Assembly: GCA_934513685.1 (NCBI GenBank)
Contig: CAKSWY010000019.1
Location: 1-48,764 of the forward strand
Source: an uncultured Oscillospiraceae bacterium
GTDB taxonomy: Bacteria > Bacillota > Clostridia > Oscillospirales > Ruminococcaceae
Length of the DNA: 48,764 bases
Direction: 5' to 3'
Position numbers and translations under genes: made by a program. The notes below the pieces were generated by a model. It was not told where the DNA came from, ran no database searches, and worked only from the letters and a program-made list of their open reading frames with translations. Shown piece by piece: positions 1 to 7,564 of this stretch. Position 1 is the stretch's first letter. Each line of letters opens with the position of its first letter.

Positions 1-780
1 GGTGAAGCACATACCGGAGTAGATGTGGTTGGTGACGCTCAGGTATTCCTGAACCTCGTACAGGTTGTTGTTGTAGATAACGGGGATGGGGTTCTCCTGG
101 GCGTCGTAGGTCTTCTGCTGGAGGGCCTGATACAGCTCAGAGAAGCTCAGAGGCTGGGGGTTGGCACCCAGAGCGGTCATGGTGGCCATGATCACGGGGT
201 TCTCGGGGGTACGGATCAGCAGGCCCTTCATGTCGTCGGGGGTCTCGATGGGGCCCTTGGAGTTGGTCACGCAGCGGAAACCGTTGCAGTAGTGGGCCAG
301 CACGCGCATATTCTGGCTCAGCAGGCCTTCCTCGGCGGCAGCCTCAACGTCGCTGTCCATAAAGGCCCAGGCTTCGTCGAAGTCGGAGAACTGGAAGGGC
401 AGGGCGGAGATGCCCATCTTCGGCTCATAGGTGGCAAAGTTGGAAGCGTCGGTGATAATGATGTCCACCGTGCCGGAATCCAGGGCGATGGAGTTGATCA
501 GGTCGGCGTCACCGCCCAGCTGACCGGAGGGGTACAGCTCAACGGTCACAGCGCCGTTGGTCTTGGACTCGACCTCTTCCTTGAACTGCTTGGCGCCCAG
601 GGCGCGGGGGTCTTCTTCGTTGGTGGAGAAGCCCAGCTTCAGGGTGACGCTGCTGGCGGGAGTGTCCGCCGCGGAGGAGCTGTCGCCCGAAGAAGCAGGA
701 GCGGAGGATGCGGAACCGCCGCAGGCAGCCAGACTGAAGGTCATAACTGCGGCCAGCGCAAGTGCAAGTGCCTTTTTCAT
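1..780 (-). CDS. TRAP transporter solute-binding lipoprotein, DctP family (3' end cut by window)
   Basis: Extracytoplasmic binding component of a tripartite ATP-independent periplasmic (TRAP) transporter, which captures a small organic acid for uptake by the DctQM membrane subunits (not in view, probably beyond the left edge). The visible 260 residues start MKKALALALAAVMTFSLAACGG, a lipoprotein signal with the lipobox LAAC, so the mature protein should be lipid-anchored at Cys20. A Ser/Ala-rich linker to about residue 45 precedes the DctP fold; typical stretches are LGFSTNEEDPRALGAKQF, ELYPSGQLGGD and GLLIRTPENP. An AAAGGAGA ribosome site sits just before the ATG. The gene lies 73 bases after the racemase-like gene on the same strand, probably in one operon. 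The ligand is not readable from sequence; the nearby DUF1537 kinase suggests a four-carbon acid sugar. Confidence 0.93.
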   Translation of the reverse strand, partial: MKKALALALAAVMTFSLAACGGSASSAPASSGDSSSAADTPASSVTLKLGFSTNEEDPRALGAKQFKEEVESKTNGAVTVELYPSGQLGGDADLINSIALDSGTVDIIITDASNFATYEPKMGISALPFQFSDFDEAWAFMDSDVEAAAEEGLLSQNMRVLAHYCNGFRCVTNSKGPIETPDDMKGLLIRTPENPVIMATMTALGANPQPLSFSELYQALQQKTYDAQENPIPVIYNNNLYEVQEYLSVTNHIYSGMCFT

Positions 781-853
781 AATGGTCTCCTTTTTCCTAA
801 GTGTGTTGTGTGTCTATTGATTTCCCGGCGTTCCCTGCCGGGTTCAATCACGT

Positions 854-1525
854 TTAAATGGTGCCCTTCTTTTCCAGGGCTTTCTTCAGCTCGGCAGCGC
901 CGAAGCGGGGGCTGCTGAGTACGACCTTGCCGAACTTCTCGGCGATGTACTCTTCGCAGTAGGCCATGCTGCCCTGGGCAAAGACGATCACGTCTACCTG
1001 ATCGGCAATGGTGGCGGCCATTTCCGTCATGCGGGCCTTGAACTGATCCTGATCCAGGCCGAAGGCACCGTCCACCAGGCAGTCCACCAGCTCCACGTGC
1101 TTGCCGCACTCGCGGGCCATCCGAAGGATGGTGCCCTTGGTGGGCTCCAGCGTGGTGGGCAGGGTGGCCATTACGCCGATGCGCTGGCCCTTGCGGACGG
1201 CCTCGCGGCACATCTCCTCGTCCACGCGGACGATGGGCACGCCGATGTATTTGGCCACGTCCTGCACGCTGTCGGCCACTTCGCCCACACTGCTGCACAG
1301 ATTCAGCATGGCGTCCACGCCTTCCTCGGCGGCCTTCATGTACATGCCGATCAGCCGGGCGGCGGGGGCGGTGGTTACGTAACCGGCCTCACGCACATCC
1401 GCCAGAATGCTGGGGTCCTGCAGGCTGTACAGCTCAACGTCCTCGCCCAGCTGCTTTTTCACTTCCTGCTCCACCAGCTCGATCAGCTCCGGGGTGGTGC
1501 TGGTATAGATCAGACCAACTTTCAT
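854..1525 (-). CDS. Asp/Glu/hydantoin racemase-like protein
   Basis: A 223-residue protein of the aspartate/glutamate racemase fold family, whose members racemise or isomerise small acids with two active-site cysteines. The start at MKVGLIYTST is chosen over an upstream in-frame ATG at 1606 because an AAAAGGAGG site stands 10 bases before it. The first catalytic-type cysteine is visible in LNLCSSVGEV (near residue 77). The second family position, normally a Cys before a Gly-Met/Ala, reads FAQGSMAYCEEY, with Gln where Cys is expected and a Cys several residues later. The enzyme may therefore not be a classical racemase. It sits directly upstream of the TRAP binding protein and near an acid-sugar kinase, so a role in sugar-acid metabolism is a reasonable inference. 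The exact reaction is unknown. Confidence 0.85.
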   Translation of the reverse strand: MKVGLIYTSTTPELIELVEQEVKKQLGEDVELYSLQDPSILADVREAGYVTTAPAARLIGMYMKAAEEGVDAMLNLCSSVGEVADSVQDVAKYIGVPIVRVDEEMCREAVRKGQRIGVMATLPTTLEPTKGTILRMARECGKHVELVDCLVDGAFGLDQDQFKARMTEMAATIADQVDVIVFAQGSMAYCEEYIAEKFGKVVLSSPRFGAAELKKALEKKGTI

Positions 1526-1917
1526 AAAAGGTGATTCCTCCTTTTGGTGTTCCGCTGCAAAAAAACGAGCGTGTAAAAATGAATATTTTATACATCCTAT
1601 CTTCAAAAGAAGTCTCGCTTTATTTTGCTGTTACATCCTATGTTTAGGTTACTCTTTTGGTCGGGAAAAGTAAATTGGTAAAAAGCCGATATTTCTCTGC
1701 AAAATTGGGCGTTCTGCACAAACATCGGACCAAAAGCGAAAAAATTCTGAGATTTGGCGGGAAACATCCTACAAAAACGGGGGCAAGACATCGGAAAATC
1801 TGCGGAATGCAGGCAGGAAGCCTTGCGGCCCACCAGCTGGATGTAGTATGATGAAACTCAATTGGAAACGTAGTCTCTGCGAAAGACGGCAGGACAAAAC
1901 GAAAAAAGGGGAAGCAT
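1526..1917. other. AT-rich intergenic region between divergent genes, with three copies of a 9-base motif
   Basis: This 392-base gap separates the minus-strand racemase-like gene from the plus-strand small membrane protein gene. Three copies of ACATCCTAT/C lie in it, at 1592-1600, 1633-1641 and 1764-1772, all in the same orientation. The first two are exactly 41 bases apart. On the minus strand the first copy abuts a TATAAA-like sequence, but no convincing -35 box goes with it. A weak plus-strand promoter candidate is TTGCGG (1823-1828), 18 bases, TATGAT (1847-1852). No further gene is seen. Confidence 0.5.
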
Positions 1918-2217
1918 ATGGGCTTATTTCAGAGCGACAATTACTGGAAAAAGAAGGCGCGCAGCGCAAAGCTTCAGTCTGCACCGATGGAACCGGAAGC
2001 CGCATGGCGCAAAGCCGTTACCTCCAGCACGCTGTGGCTGGTGGGCGGCATTGTGCTCATTGCATTCTACCTCTCCGGCGCCCGGGCCGGGGTGGTGACC
2101 ATTGATACCGGCGTGATGATCCTTCTGGTGCTGATCGGCTGCTACTGCCTGTATCTGGCTTCGGCGCTAGGCAAATTGTGGAAGCAGAAACCCGGGCCCA
2201 AGGGTAAAAAGAAGTAA
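1918..2217 (+). CDS. Small two-helix membrane protein of unknown function
   Basis: A 99-residue protein I do not recognise. A charged N-terminal part (about residues 1-35, with Lys/Arg clusters) is followed by two hydrophobic segments, near residues 38-55 (LWLVGGIVLIAFYL) and 63-84 (TGVMILLVLIGCYCLYL). It ends in a strongly basic tail (KQKPGPKGKKK). This predicts a helical hairpin with both ends in the cytoplasm. The start is supported by an AAAAAAGGGGAAGC ribosome site just before the ATG. It stands alone on the plus strand between two minus-strand blocks and is closed by the shared terminator that follows, so it is probably its own transcription unit. Confidence 0.7.
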   Translation: MGLFQSDNYWKKKARSAKLQSAPMEPEAAWRKAVTSSTLWLVGGIVLIAFYLSGARAGVVTIDTGVMILLVLIGCYCLYLASALGKLWKQKPGPKGKKK

Positions 2218-2264
2218 ACCGGGGCGAGGTCGCCTGAAATTGCGCCGGGCATCACAAAGAAAGC

Positions 2265-2312
2265 AAAAAACCACGGCTTGAGATGGAAAATCTCAGGCCG
2301 TGGTTTTTTATA
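2265..2312. terminator. Bidirectional rho-independent terminator
   Basis: A 14-base-pair stem, CCACGGCTTGAGAT (2271-2284) with ATCTCAGGCCGTGG, contains one G-T position and has a loop of a few bases. It is followed by TTTTTT on the plus strand and preceded by AAAAAA, so it reads as a terminator on both strands. It closes the small membrane protein gene and the convergent kinase gene. Confidence 0.9.
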
Positions 2313-2345
2313 CAATCATACGGATCAAACCGAGCGGCGCGCCGC

Positions 2346-3773
2346 TCAGCCCAGCAGGATTTCGACGGCTTCCCGCAGGGTGGATACTTCACCCACGTTG
2401 CCGGGGAAGATCACATAGGGGGTGCCGGGGAAAAGGCTTTCCGGCCCGGTCTGCCAGACGGGGATGCCGGGGCGGATCTGACCCAGCACCCGGGCGCACT
2501 GCACCCGCAGGGCCTTTACGCCCACATCGCTGCTGGTGATGCCGCCCTTGGCCACCACGAATGCGGGGGTGACCGGCAGCTTGCCCACACAGCTTTGCAG
2601 CGCATCGCTGATGGCCACGCTGCGCACCAGCGCCGCCTCGGGGGTATCGTCCGGCAGGGTAAGCACGGTGCGTTTGGTGGAAACGCAGCAGGTCGTGCCC
2701 TGCTGAATGAGCCGGGCACACCGCTCGATGATGGAGGCGGCCTCCTGTTCCAGCGCGCCGGGAACCAGCACCTTGTCGCTGTCCATCTCAATGAATTCAA
2801 TGCCCGGGACCTTTTTCAATTCCTCCAGCTGAGCCGTCGTTTTTTTGGTGTGGCTGCCCACTACAATGATGCCCCCGGCGGAGCTTTTCAGGGTGACCAT
2901 CTGCTCCCGGCTCAGCAAAGGCTGGCTGGAAATGTTGCCGATGGCCTTGACCAGCGCCGCGGCGCAGCGAATGGTGAAGTGACGCCCCTTGGCCATGGCG
3001 CGGTACAGCGCCACCGCAAAGGCCTGCACGTCGCAGTCCTCCACCGCGTTCACAACGACCTTGCCGAAATCGTGCACCGCCAGCAGCTGGGCCTCGATGC
3101 CGTCAAAGTCCAGGGCACGCAGGCTTTCCAGCGAGATGCAGGTGATGTCTCCGGCACGGAATTTCCCGGCGGTTTTCTCCTCAATGTAATCGCACAGGTT
3201 GCTGGAAGTGTAGCCGAAGGTCTCGTCTTTGGCGAATTCGGTCTGGCCGCAGGGAACCAGCTCGTCCCCATAGCGCACATAATGCACGTTGTCCAGCGTG
3301 AAGCGGCCGCCCTCTTTGAAGTAGGGGCACAGGATCTCGCCGTCCATGGCAAAACCGCCCTTTTTCTCTGCCACCTGGCGCAGAAGGTCGGTTTCCAGCG
3401 GATAATGCCCCCGCAGGGTGGAGTCACCCCGGCTGATGATCAGGTAATCCATCCCGAACTCCCGGGCAACCTGATCCACGTGCTCGGCAATTTCAATGTG
3501 CGCTTTGGTGGTTTCTGCCACGGTGAAGCCGCGGCTGTTGGTGAGGATGAAAAAGAGCTTTTCCGGCGCAGCAAATCCCTTGCGCAGGCTTTCAATGCTC
3601 CAATCCGTATAAACAAAAATGTCGTGTACCGTCTGCACACCGGTGGGGTCGTCGTCCAGCACAATGATCTTGCGCTGGTTTGCGTTGGCCTCAGCGGCCA
3701 GGGCGGCGCTCAGGCGGGCCGTGTCCGGCTGAGGGTACTGCGCCAGTACGCTGGCGCTGCGGGGCTGTTCCAT
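2346..3773 (-). CDS. Four-carbon acid sugar kinase family protein (DUF1537)
   Basis: A 475-residue kinase of the DUF1537 family (OtnK/DtnK/LtnK type), which phosphorylates four-carbon sugar acids such as erythronate, threonate or their oxo forms. Family marks are clear: IIVLDDDPTGVQTV (near residues 36-49), FILTNSRGF, and ISRGDSTLRGHYPLETD (acid-sugar-binding domain). In the C-terminal nucleotide-binding domain they are VVAKGGITSSDVGVKAL and YVIFPGNVGE. The length is slightly above the usual 420-440. AAGGAGGAAG stands just before the start. It lies 12 bases after the cupin gene, clearly in one operon. The usual pathway partners (dehydrogenase, aldolase, PdxA2) are absent nearby, so the substrate is inferred only at class level. 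Confidence 0.92.
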   Translation of the reverse strand: MEQPRSASVLAQYPQPDTARLSAALAAEANANQRKIIVLDDDPTGVQTVHDIFVYTDWSIESLRKGFAAPEKLFFILTNSRGFTVAETTKAHIEIAEHVDQVAREFGMDYLIISRGDSTLRGHYPLETDLLRQVAEKKGGFAMDGEILCPYFKEGGRFTLDNVHYVRYGDELVPCGQTEFAKDETFGYTSSNLCDYIEEKTAGKFRAGDITCISLESLRALDFDGIEAQLLAVHDFGKVVVNAVEDCDVQAFAVALYRAMAKGRHFTIRCAAALVKAIGNISSQPLLSREQMVTLKSSAGGIIVVGSHTKKTTAQLEELKKVPGIEFIEMDSDKVLVPGALEQEAASIIERCARLIQQGTTCCVSTKRTVLTLPDDTPEAALVRSVAISDALQSCVGKLPVTPAFVVAKGGITSSDVGVKALRVQCARVLGQIRPGIPVWQTGPESLFPGTPYVIFPGNVGEVSTLREAVEILLG

Positions 3774-3785
3774 GGGGCTTCCTCC

Positions 3786-4139
3786 TTATTCATACAGCAC
3801 CTGAGCAATCAGAACCAGAGGCTCCTCTCCCAGGCAGGCGATCTGATGGGTGTCGCCGGGCATGGCGGCGATGAGGTCACCGGCCTCCAGCAGCTGCTCT
3901 TCGCCGTTGATGATGTGGCGGGCCCGGCCTTTTACAATGACCATGCTTTCCATTTCATGCTCGTGGGTGTGCTTGCCGATGCTGACCCCCGGGGCCAGCG
4001 TATGGCGCACATAGGCGCGCCCCTTGCCCAGCATTTCGGCGGGGGCATCCAGCAGGCGCTCCATCATAACCGTGCCCTCGCCGCCCATGCAGTTGGGAAT
4101 GGGGGTGGGCGTCATTTCGGCTGCTTTCTTGTACAACAT
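3786..4139 (-). CDS. Cupin-domain protein
   Basis: A 117-residue single-cupin protein. The start MLYKKAAEMTPTP is preferred over an in-frame ATG at 4211 because AAAGGTGG lies 8 bases before it and the upstream 24 residues look non-conserved. Cupin motif 1 reads HTLAPGVSIGKHTHEHEMESMVIVKG and motif 2 reads LLEAGDLIAAMPGDTHQI. It therefore keeps the metal-binding His, His, Glu and second-motif His pattern. Small cupins of this type act as sugar isomerases, dioxygenases or ligand sensors. As first gene of the kinase operon it could be an acid-sugar isomerase, but the sequence does not decide this. Confidence 0.85.
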   Translation of the reverse strand: MLYKKAAEMTPTPIPNCMGGEGTVMMERLLDAPAEMLGKGRAYVRHTLAPGVSIGKHTHEHEMESMVIVKGRARHIINGEEQLLEAGDLIAAMPGDTHQIACLGEEPLVLIAQVLYE

Positions 4140-4207
4140 CTGAGGTTCCACCTTTCCGGATTTTTTTGCGATGCAGGCAGGAAAACGTTGGATTTTGCAG
4201 GCGTTAA

Positions 4208-4262
4208 ACATCCTACCTTTAGAATTTGACTATATTATACATTCAAAAAAATGAAATGGCAA
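4208..4262 (-). promoter_or_regulatory. Promoter of the cupin-kinase operon with a candidate operator
   Basis: On the minus strand, TTGCCA (4257-4262), 17 bases, and TATAAT (4234-4239) form a near-consensus vegetative promoter. It predicts a start of transcription near 4227 and a leader of about 88 bases. At 4208-4216, just inside the transcript, lies ACATCCTAC, the same motif found three times in front of the racemase-TRAP block. That position fits a repressor site. Confidence 0.75.
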
Positions 4263-4561
4263 GAAATTCTATGAGATTTGTAAAAGATGCCTATGCAAGA
4301 CACGCAAATCACACAATACAAAAGCAAACAGTAATGATTTGATACAAAATAAGAATGATTGGACAAAAACAGAGCAGATTTGAAGAATTACGAATAAAAA
4401 TTCATAAATTGGTATAAATATACGAAATGAGCGCGCCATAGGCGTGCCAGGACCACTGTATTGAACCTACCGCCACGGCAGGGAGAAATGGAACTTTCCT
4501 GCCAGCGGCAGGAAGAGAAAACGACGGCAAAGAGGAGGAACCGGCGGCAGGACAGGCAAAA
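4263..4561. other. AT-rich intergenic region, no gene seen
   Basis: Between the cupin-kinase promoter and the leuB terminator lies a low-GC stretch (4263-4430), then a short GC-rich part. The latter holds a small inverted repeat, TTCCTGCC (4496-4503) with GGCAGGAA (4507-4514). No ribosome site linked to a credible reading frame was seen. Confidence 0.5.
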
Positions 4562-4605
4562 CAAAAAAAGGGACGCGCCGCCTCGAAAAGCGGTGCGTCC
4601 CTTGG
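4562..4605 (-). terminator. Rho-independent terminator of the leu operon
   Basis: Read on the minus strand, AAGGGACGCACCGC pairs with GCGGCGCGTCCCTT around a short loop. A run of seven to eight T residues follows. It lies about 35 bases after the leuB stop codon. Confidence 0.88.
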
Positions 4606-4639
4606 AACATTCCGTGCAGGGGGGTGATGAAACTATGGC

Positions 4640-5710
4640 TTACAGCTCGGCCAGAACGGCGTCGCCCATGCCGGTGCAGGTGACCAAGGTGCAGCCCTCG
4701 GCCATGCAGTCGCCGGTGCGCAGGCCCTTGTCCAGCACGCGGTTCACAGCGGCCTCCACAGCGGCGGCCTCCTCGTCCATGTCAAAGCTGTACTTCAGCA
4801 TCATGGCAGCGGCCAGAATGGTGCCGATGGGGTTGGCCTTGTTCTGGCCCGCGATGTCGGGGGCGGAGCCGTGAATGGGCTCATACAGGCCGCAGGTGCC
4901 GGCGCCCAGGCTGGAGGAGGGGATCATGCCGATGCTGCCGGTGATCATGCTGGCCTCATCGGACAGGATGTCGCCGAACATATTCTCGGTGACGATCACG
5001 TCGAACTGGCTGGGGTCCTTGCAGATCTGCATGGCGGCGTTGTCCACGAACATTTCGCCGTACTCCACCTCGGGGTACTCGGCCTGCAGGCGATGCATCA
5101 CAGCGCGCCACAGGCGGCTGGTGTCCAGCACGTTGGCCTTATCCACGCAGCACAGCTTCTTGCGGCGCTTCATGGCAGTCTCAAAGCCGATGCGGCCGAT
5201 GCGCTCGATCTCATGCTCCGAGTAGGGCATGATGTCGGTGGCGACCTTCTCGCCGTTGACAGTCTCGGTCTTGTGCTCGCCGAAGTACACGCCGCCGATC
5301 AGCTCGCGCACCACGATGAAGTCAATGCCCTTGGCCACGATGGAGGGCTTCAGGGGGCTGGCGTCGGCCAGCTGGGGCCACAGCTTGGCGGGGCGGTTGT
5401 TGGCGTACAGGCCCATGCCGGAGCGCAGGTTCAGCAGGCCGCGTTCCGGGCGCTTGGAGCCCTCCATACCTTCCCATTTGGGGCCGCCCACGGCGCCCAG
5501 CAGCACACTGTCGCTGGCCAGGCACTTGTCCAGCTGAGCCTGGGGCAGAGGCTCGCCCCACTTGTCAATGGCGCAGCCGCCCATGTCCACATCGGTGTAG
5601 GTGAAGGTGTGGCCGTACTTTTCGGCGATCTTGTCCAGCACGCGAATGGCCTGGCCCACGATCTCGGGGCCGATGCCGTCACCGCGGATGACAGCAATGT
5701 TCTTGTTCAT
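4640..5710 (-). CDS. leuB: 3-isopropylmalate dehydrogenase
   Basis: Oxidises and decarboxylates 3-isopropylmalate to 2-oxoisocaproate with NAD+, the third stage of leucine synthesis in the cytoplasm. The 356 residues match the family length. Visible marks include the N-terminal IAVIRGDGIGPEIV, LLGAVGGPKWE, the arginine-rich substrate segment ERGLLNLRSGMGLYANNRP, and FVDNAAMQ. The late metal and cofactor region reads VTENMFGDILSDEASMITGSIGMIPS followed by YEPIHGSAPDIAGQNKANP. AAAGGAGT stands 8 bases before the start. It is the last gene of the leuACDB operon, 47 bases after leuD and followed by a strong terminator. Confidence 0.98.
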   Translation of the reverse strand: MNKNIAVIRGDGIGPEIVGQAIRVLDKIAEKYGHTFTYTDVDMGGCAIDKWGEPLPQAQLDKCLASDSVLLGAVGGPKWEGMEGSKRPERGLLNLRSGMGLYANNRPAKLWPQLADASPLKPSIVAKGIDFIVVRELIGGVYFGEHKTETVNGEKVATDIMPYSEHEIERIGRIGFETAMKRRKKLCCVDKANVLDTSRLWRAVMHRLQAEYPEVEYGEMFVDNAAMQICKDPSQFDVIVTENMFGDILSDEASMITGSIGMIPSSSLGAGTCGLYEPIHGSAPDIAGQNKANPIGTILAAAMMLKYSFDMDEEAAAVEAAVNRVLDKGLRTGDCMAEGCTLVTCTGMGDAVLAEL

Positions 5711-5757
5711 TGGTTTGTACTCCTTTGTATGGTTCGAGGTTTGAATGAAAACACAGT

Positions 5758-6240
5758 TCAGCCTTTCAGGCTGTTCATCAGGCCGCCCTTGGAGATGATC
5801 TCCTGAATGAAAGCGGGGAAGGGCTCGGCCTGGTAGGTCTCGTTCTTGGTCAGGTTGGTGATCACGCCGGTGTCAAAATCCACGCTCACCTCATCCCCGG
5901 CGGCAATGGCGTCGCTGGCGGCCTCACACTCCAGAATGGGCAGGCCGATGTTGATGGAGTTGCGGTAGAAGATGCGGGCGAAGGTCTTGGCGATGACGCA
6001 GCTCACACCGGCCGTCTTGATGGCCAGGGGCGCATGCTCGCGGGAAGAGCCGCAGCCGAAGTTCCAGCCGGCCACCATAATGTCGCCGGGCTTGACCCGA
6101 TTGGTGAAGTCGGCGTCGATGTCCTCCATGCAGTGGCGGGCCAGCTCCTGGGCGTTGGGGGTGTTCAGGTAGCGGGCGGGGATGATGACGTCGGTGTCCA
6201 CGTTGTCGGGGTATTTATGTACAATGCCGTGTGCGTTCAT
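5758..6240 (-). CDS. leuD: 3-isopropylmalate dehydratase, small subunit
   Basis: Small (swivelling domain) subunit of isopropylmalate isomerase, working with LeuC to convert 2-isopropylmalate to 3-isopropylmalate. The 160-residue length fits the short archaeal/clostridial LeuD class. The substrate-binding motif is clear: VAGWNFGCGSSREHAPLAIK, along with DVIIPARYLNT near the N-terminus. AAAGGAG lies 9 bases before the ATG. The gene is 21 bases downstream of leuC. Confidence 0.97.
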   Translation of the reverse strand: MNAHGIVHKYPDNVDTDVIIPARYLNTPNAQELARHCMEDIDADFTNRVKPGDIMVAGWNFGCGSSREHAPLAIKTAGVSCVIAKTFARIFYRNSINIGLPILECEAASDAIAAGDEVSVDFDTGVITNLTKNETYQAEPFPAFIQEIISKGGLMNSLKG

Positions 6241-6261
6241 AGTGCATTTCTCCTTTTGGCG

Positions 6262-7521
6262 TTACAGGGTGGTGGGGTCGGTGATGTGGCCGGTGAGGGC
6301 GCTGGCTGCGGCCGTGGCGGGGCTGGCCAGGTAGACCTCGCTCTCCACATGGCCCATGCGGCCCACAAAGTTCCGGTTGGTGGTGGAAACGCACCGCTCG
6401 CCCTCGGCCAGAATGCCCATGTAGCCGCCCAGGCAGGGGCCGCAGGTGGGGGTGGACACGATGCAGCCCGCATCAATGAAGGCCTCGGTCCAGCCGCGGC
6501 GGATGCACTCTTTGTAGATGGCCATGGTGGCGGGAATGATGATGCCGCGCACGCCCTTGGCGATGTGCTTGCCCTTCAGGATGTTGTAGGCAGCCTCCAT
6601 GTCCGAAAGGCGGCCGTTGGTGCAGCTGCCGATGACCACCTGGTCGATGGCAATGTCCTTGCCCTCGCTGGCGGGGTGGGTGTTCTCGGGCAGGTGGGGG
6701 TAGCTGACGGTGGGCACCAGAGCGGAGAGGTCGATCTCGATGGTCTGCTCGTACTCGGCGTCCTCATCGGCGGCGTACACGGTCCATTCCCGCTGGCTGC
6801 GGCCGGTGAGGTACTCGGTGGTGACCTCGTCCACAGGGAAGATGCCGTTTTTGGCGCCGGCCTCAATGGCCATATTGCAGATGCACAGGCGGTCGTCCAT
6901 GGTCAGGCTGGCCACGCCGGGGCCGGTGAACTCCATGCTCTTGTACAGCGCGCCGTCCACGCCGATCTGGCCGATGATGGAAAGGATCACGTCCTTGCCG
7001 CTCACGTTGGGGCGCAGCTGGCCCTTCAGCACAAAGCGGATGGCGCTGGGCACCTTGAACCAGCACTCGCCAGTGGCAATGCCGGCGGCCAGGTCGGTGC
7101 TGCCCACGCCGGTGGAGAACGCGCCCACCGCACCGTAGGTGCAGGTGTGGCTGTCGGCGCCGATGATGCAGTCACCGGCGGTGACGATGCCCTGCTCGGG
7201 CAGCAGCGCGTGCTCAATGCCCATCTGGCCCACATCAAAGAAGTTCAGGATGTCGTATTTGTTGGCGAACTCGCGGCACTGCTTGGACTGCTGGGCGCTC
7301 TTGATGTCCTTGTTGGGCACAAAGTGGTCCAGCACGATGTTCACGCGGGTGCGGTCAAACACGCTGGTGAAGCCCGCCTTGTTGAACTCGTTGATAGCAA
7401 CGGGGGTGGTGATGTCGTTGCCCAGCACCTCATCCAGCTTTGCGCGGATGAGCTGCCCGGCCTTTACCTGGTTCAGCCCGGCGTGGGCGGCCAGAATCTT
7501 CTGAGTCATCGTCATTCCCAT
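6262..7521 (-). CDS. leuC: 3-isopropylmalate dehydratase, large subunit
   Basis: Iron-sulfur subunit of isopropylmalate isomerase. The 419 residues place it in the shorter homoaconitase-like LeuC class rather than the 465-residue enterobacterial form. The cluster ligands appear in VIGSCTNGR and in VSTPTCGPCLGGYMG (a C-x2-C pair). GADSHTCTYGAVGAFSTGVGST is the typical active-site stretch. The first ATG is used because AAGGAGAG stands 7 bases upstream; a second ATG (MTMTQK) follows two codons later. The gene sits between leuA (43 bases upstream) and leuD. Confidence 0.97.
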   Translation of the reverse strand: MGMTMTQKILAAHAGLNQVKAGQLIRAKLDEVLGNDITTPVAINEFNKAGFTSVFDRTRVNIVLDHFVPNKDIKSAQQSKQCREFANKYDILNFFDVGQMGIEHALLPEQGIVTAGDCIIGADSHTCTYGAVGAFSTGVGSTDLAAGIATGECWFKVPSAIRFVLKGQLRPNVSGKDVILSIIGQIGVDGALYKSMEFTGPGVASLTMDDRLCICNMAIEAGAKNGIFPVDEVTTEYLTGRSQREWTVYAADEDAEYEQTIEIDLSALVPTVSYPHLPENTHPASEGKDIAIDQVVIGSCTNGRLSDMEAAYNILKGKHIAKGVRGIIIPATMAIYKECIRRGWTEAFIDAGCIVSTPTCGPCLGGYMGILAEGERCVSTTNRNFVGRMGHVESEVYLASPATAAASALTGHITDPTTL

Positions 7522-7564
7522 GGAAAATCTCTCCTTTATTCTGAATCTGGGCGATTTTTGTCGT

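Noticed and set aside
2283..4229. 648-codon open frame on the plus strand opposite the kinase and cupin genes
   Set aside because: It is antisense to genes with clear family motifs, has Gly/His/Gln-rich unstructured composition typical of GC-rich shadow frames, and has no ribosome site of note.
4496..4514. Small hairpin TTCCTGCC/GGCAGGAA as a terminator
   Set aside because: It has a short stem and no T-run, and the real leu terminator is a few bases away.
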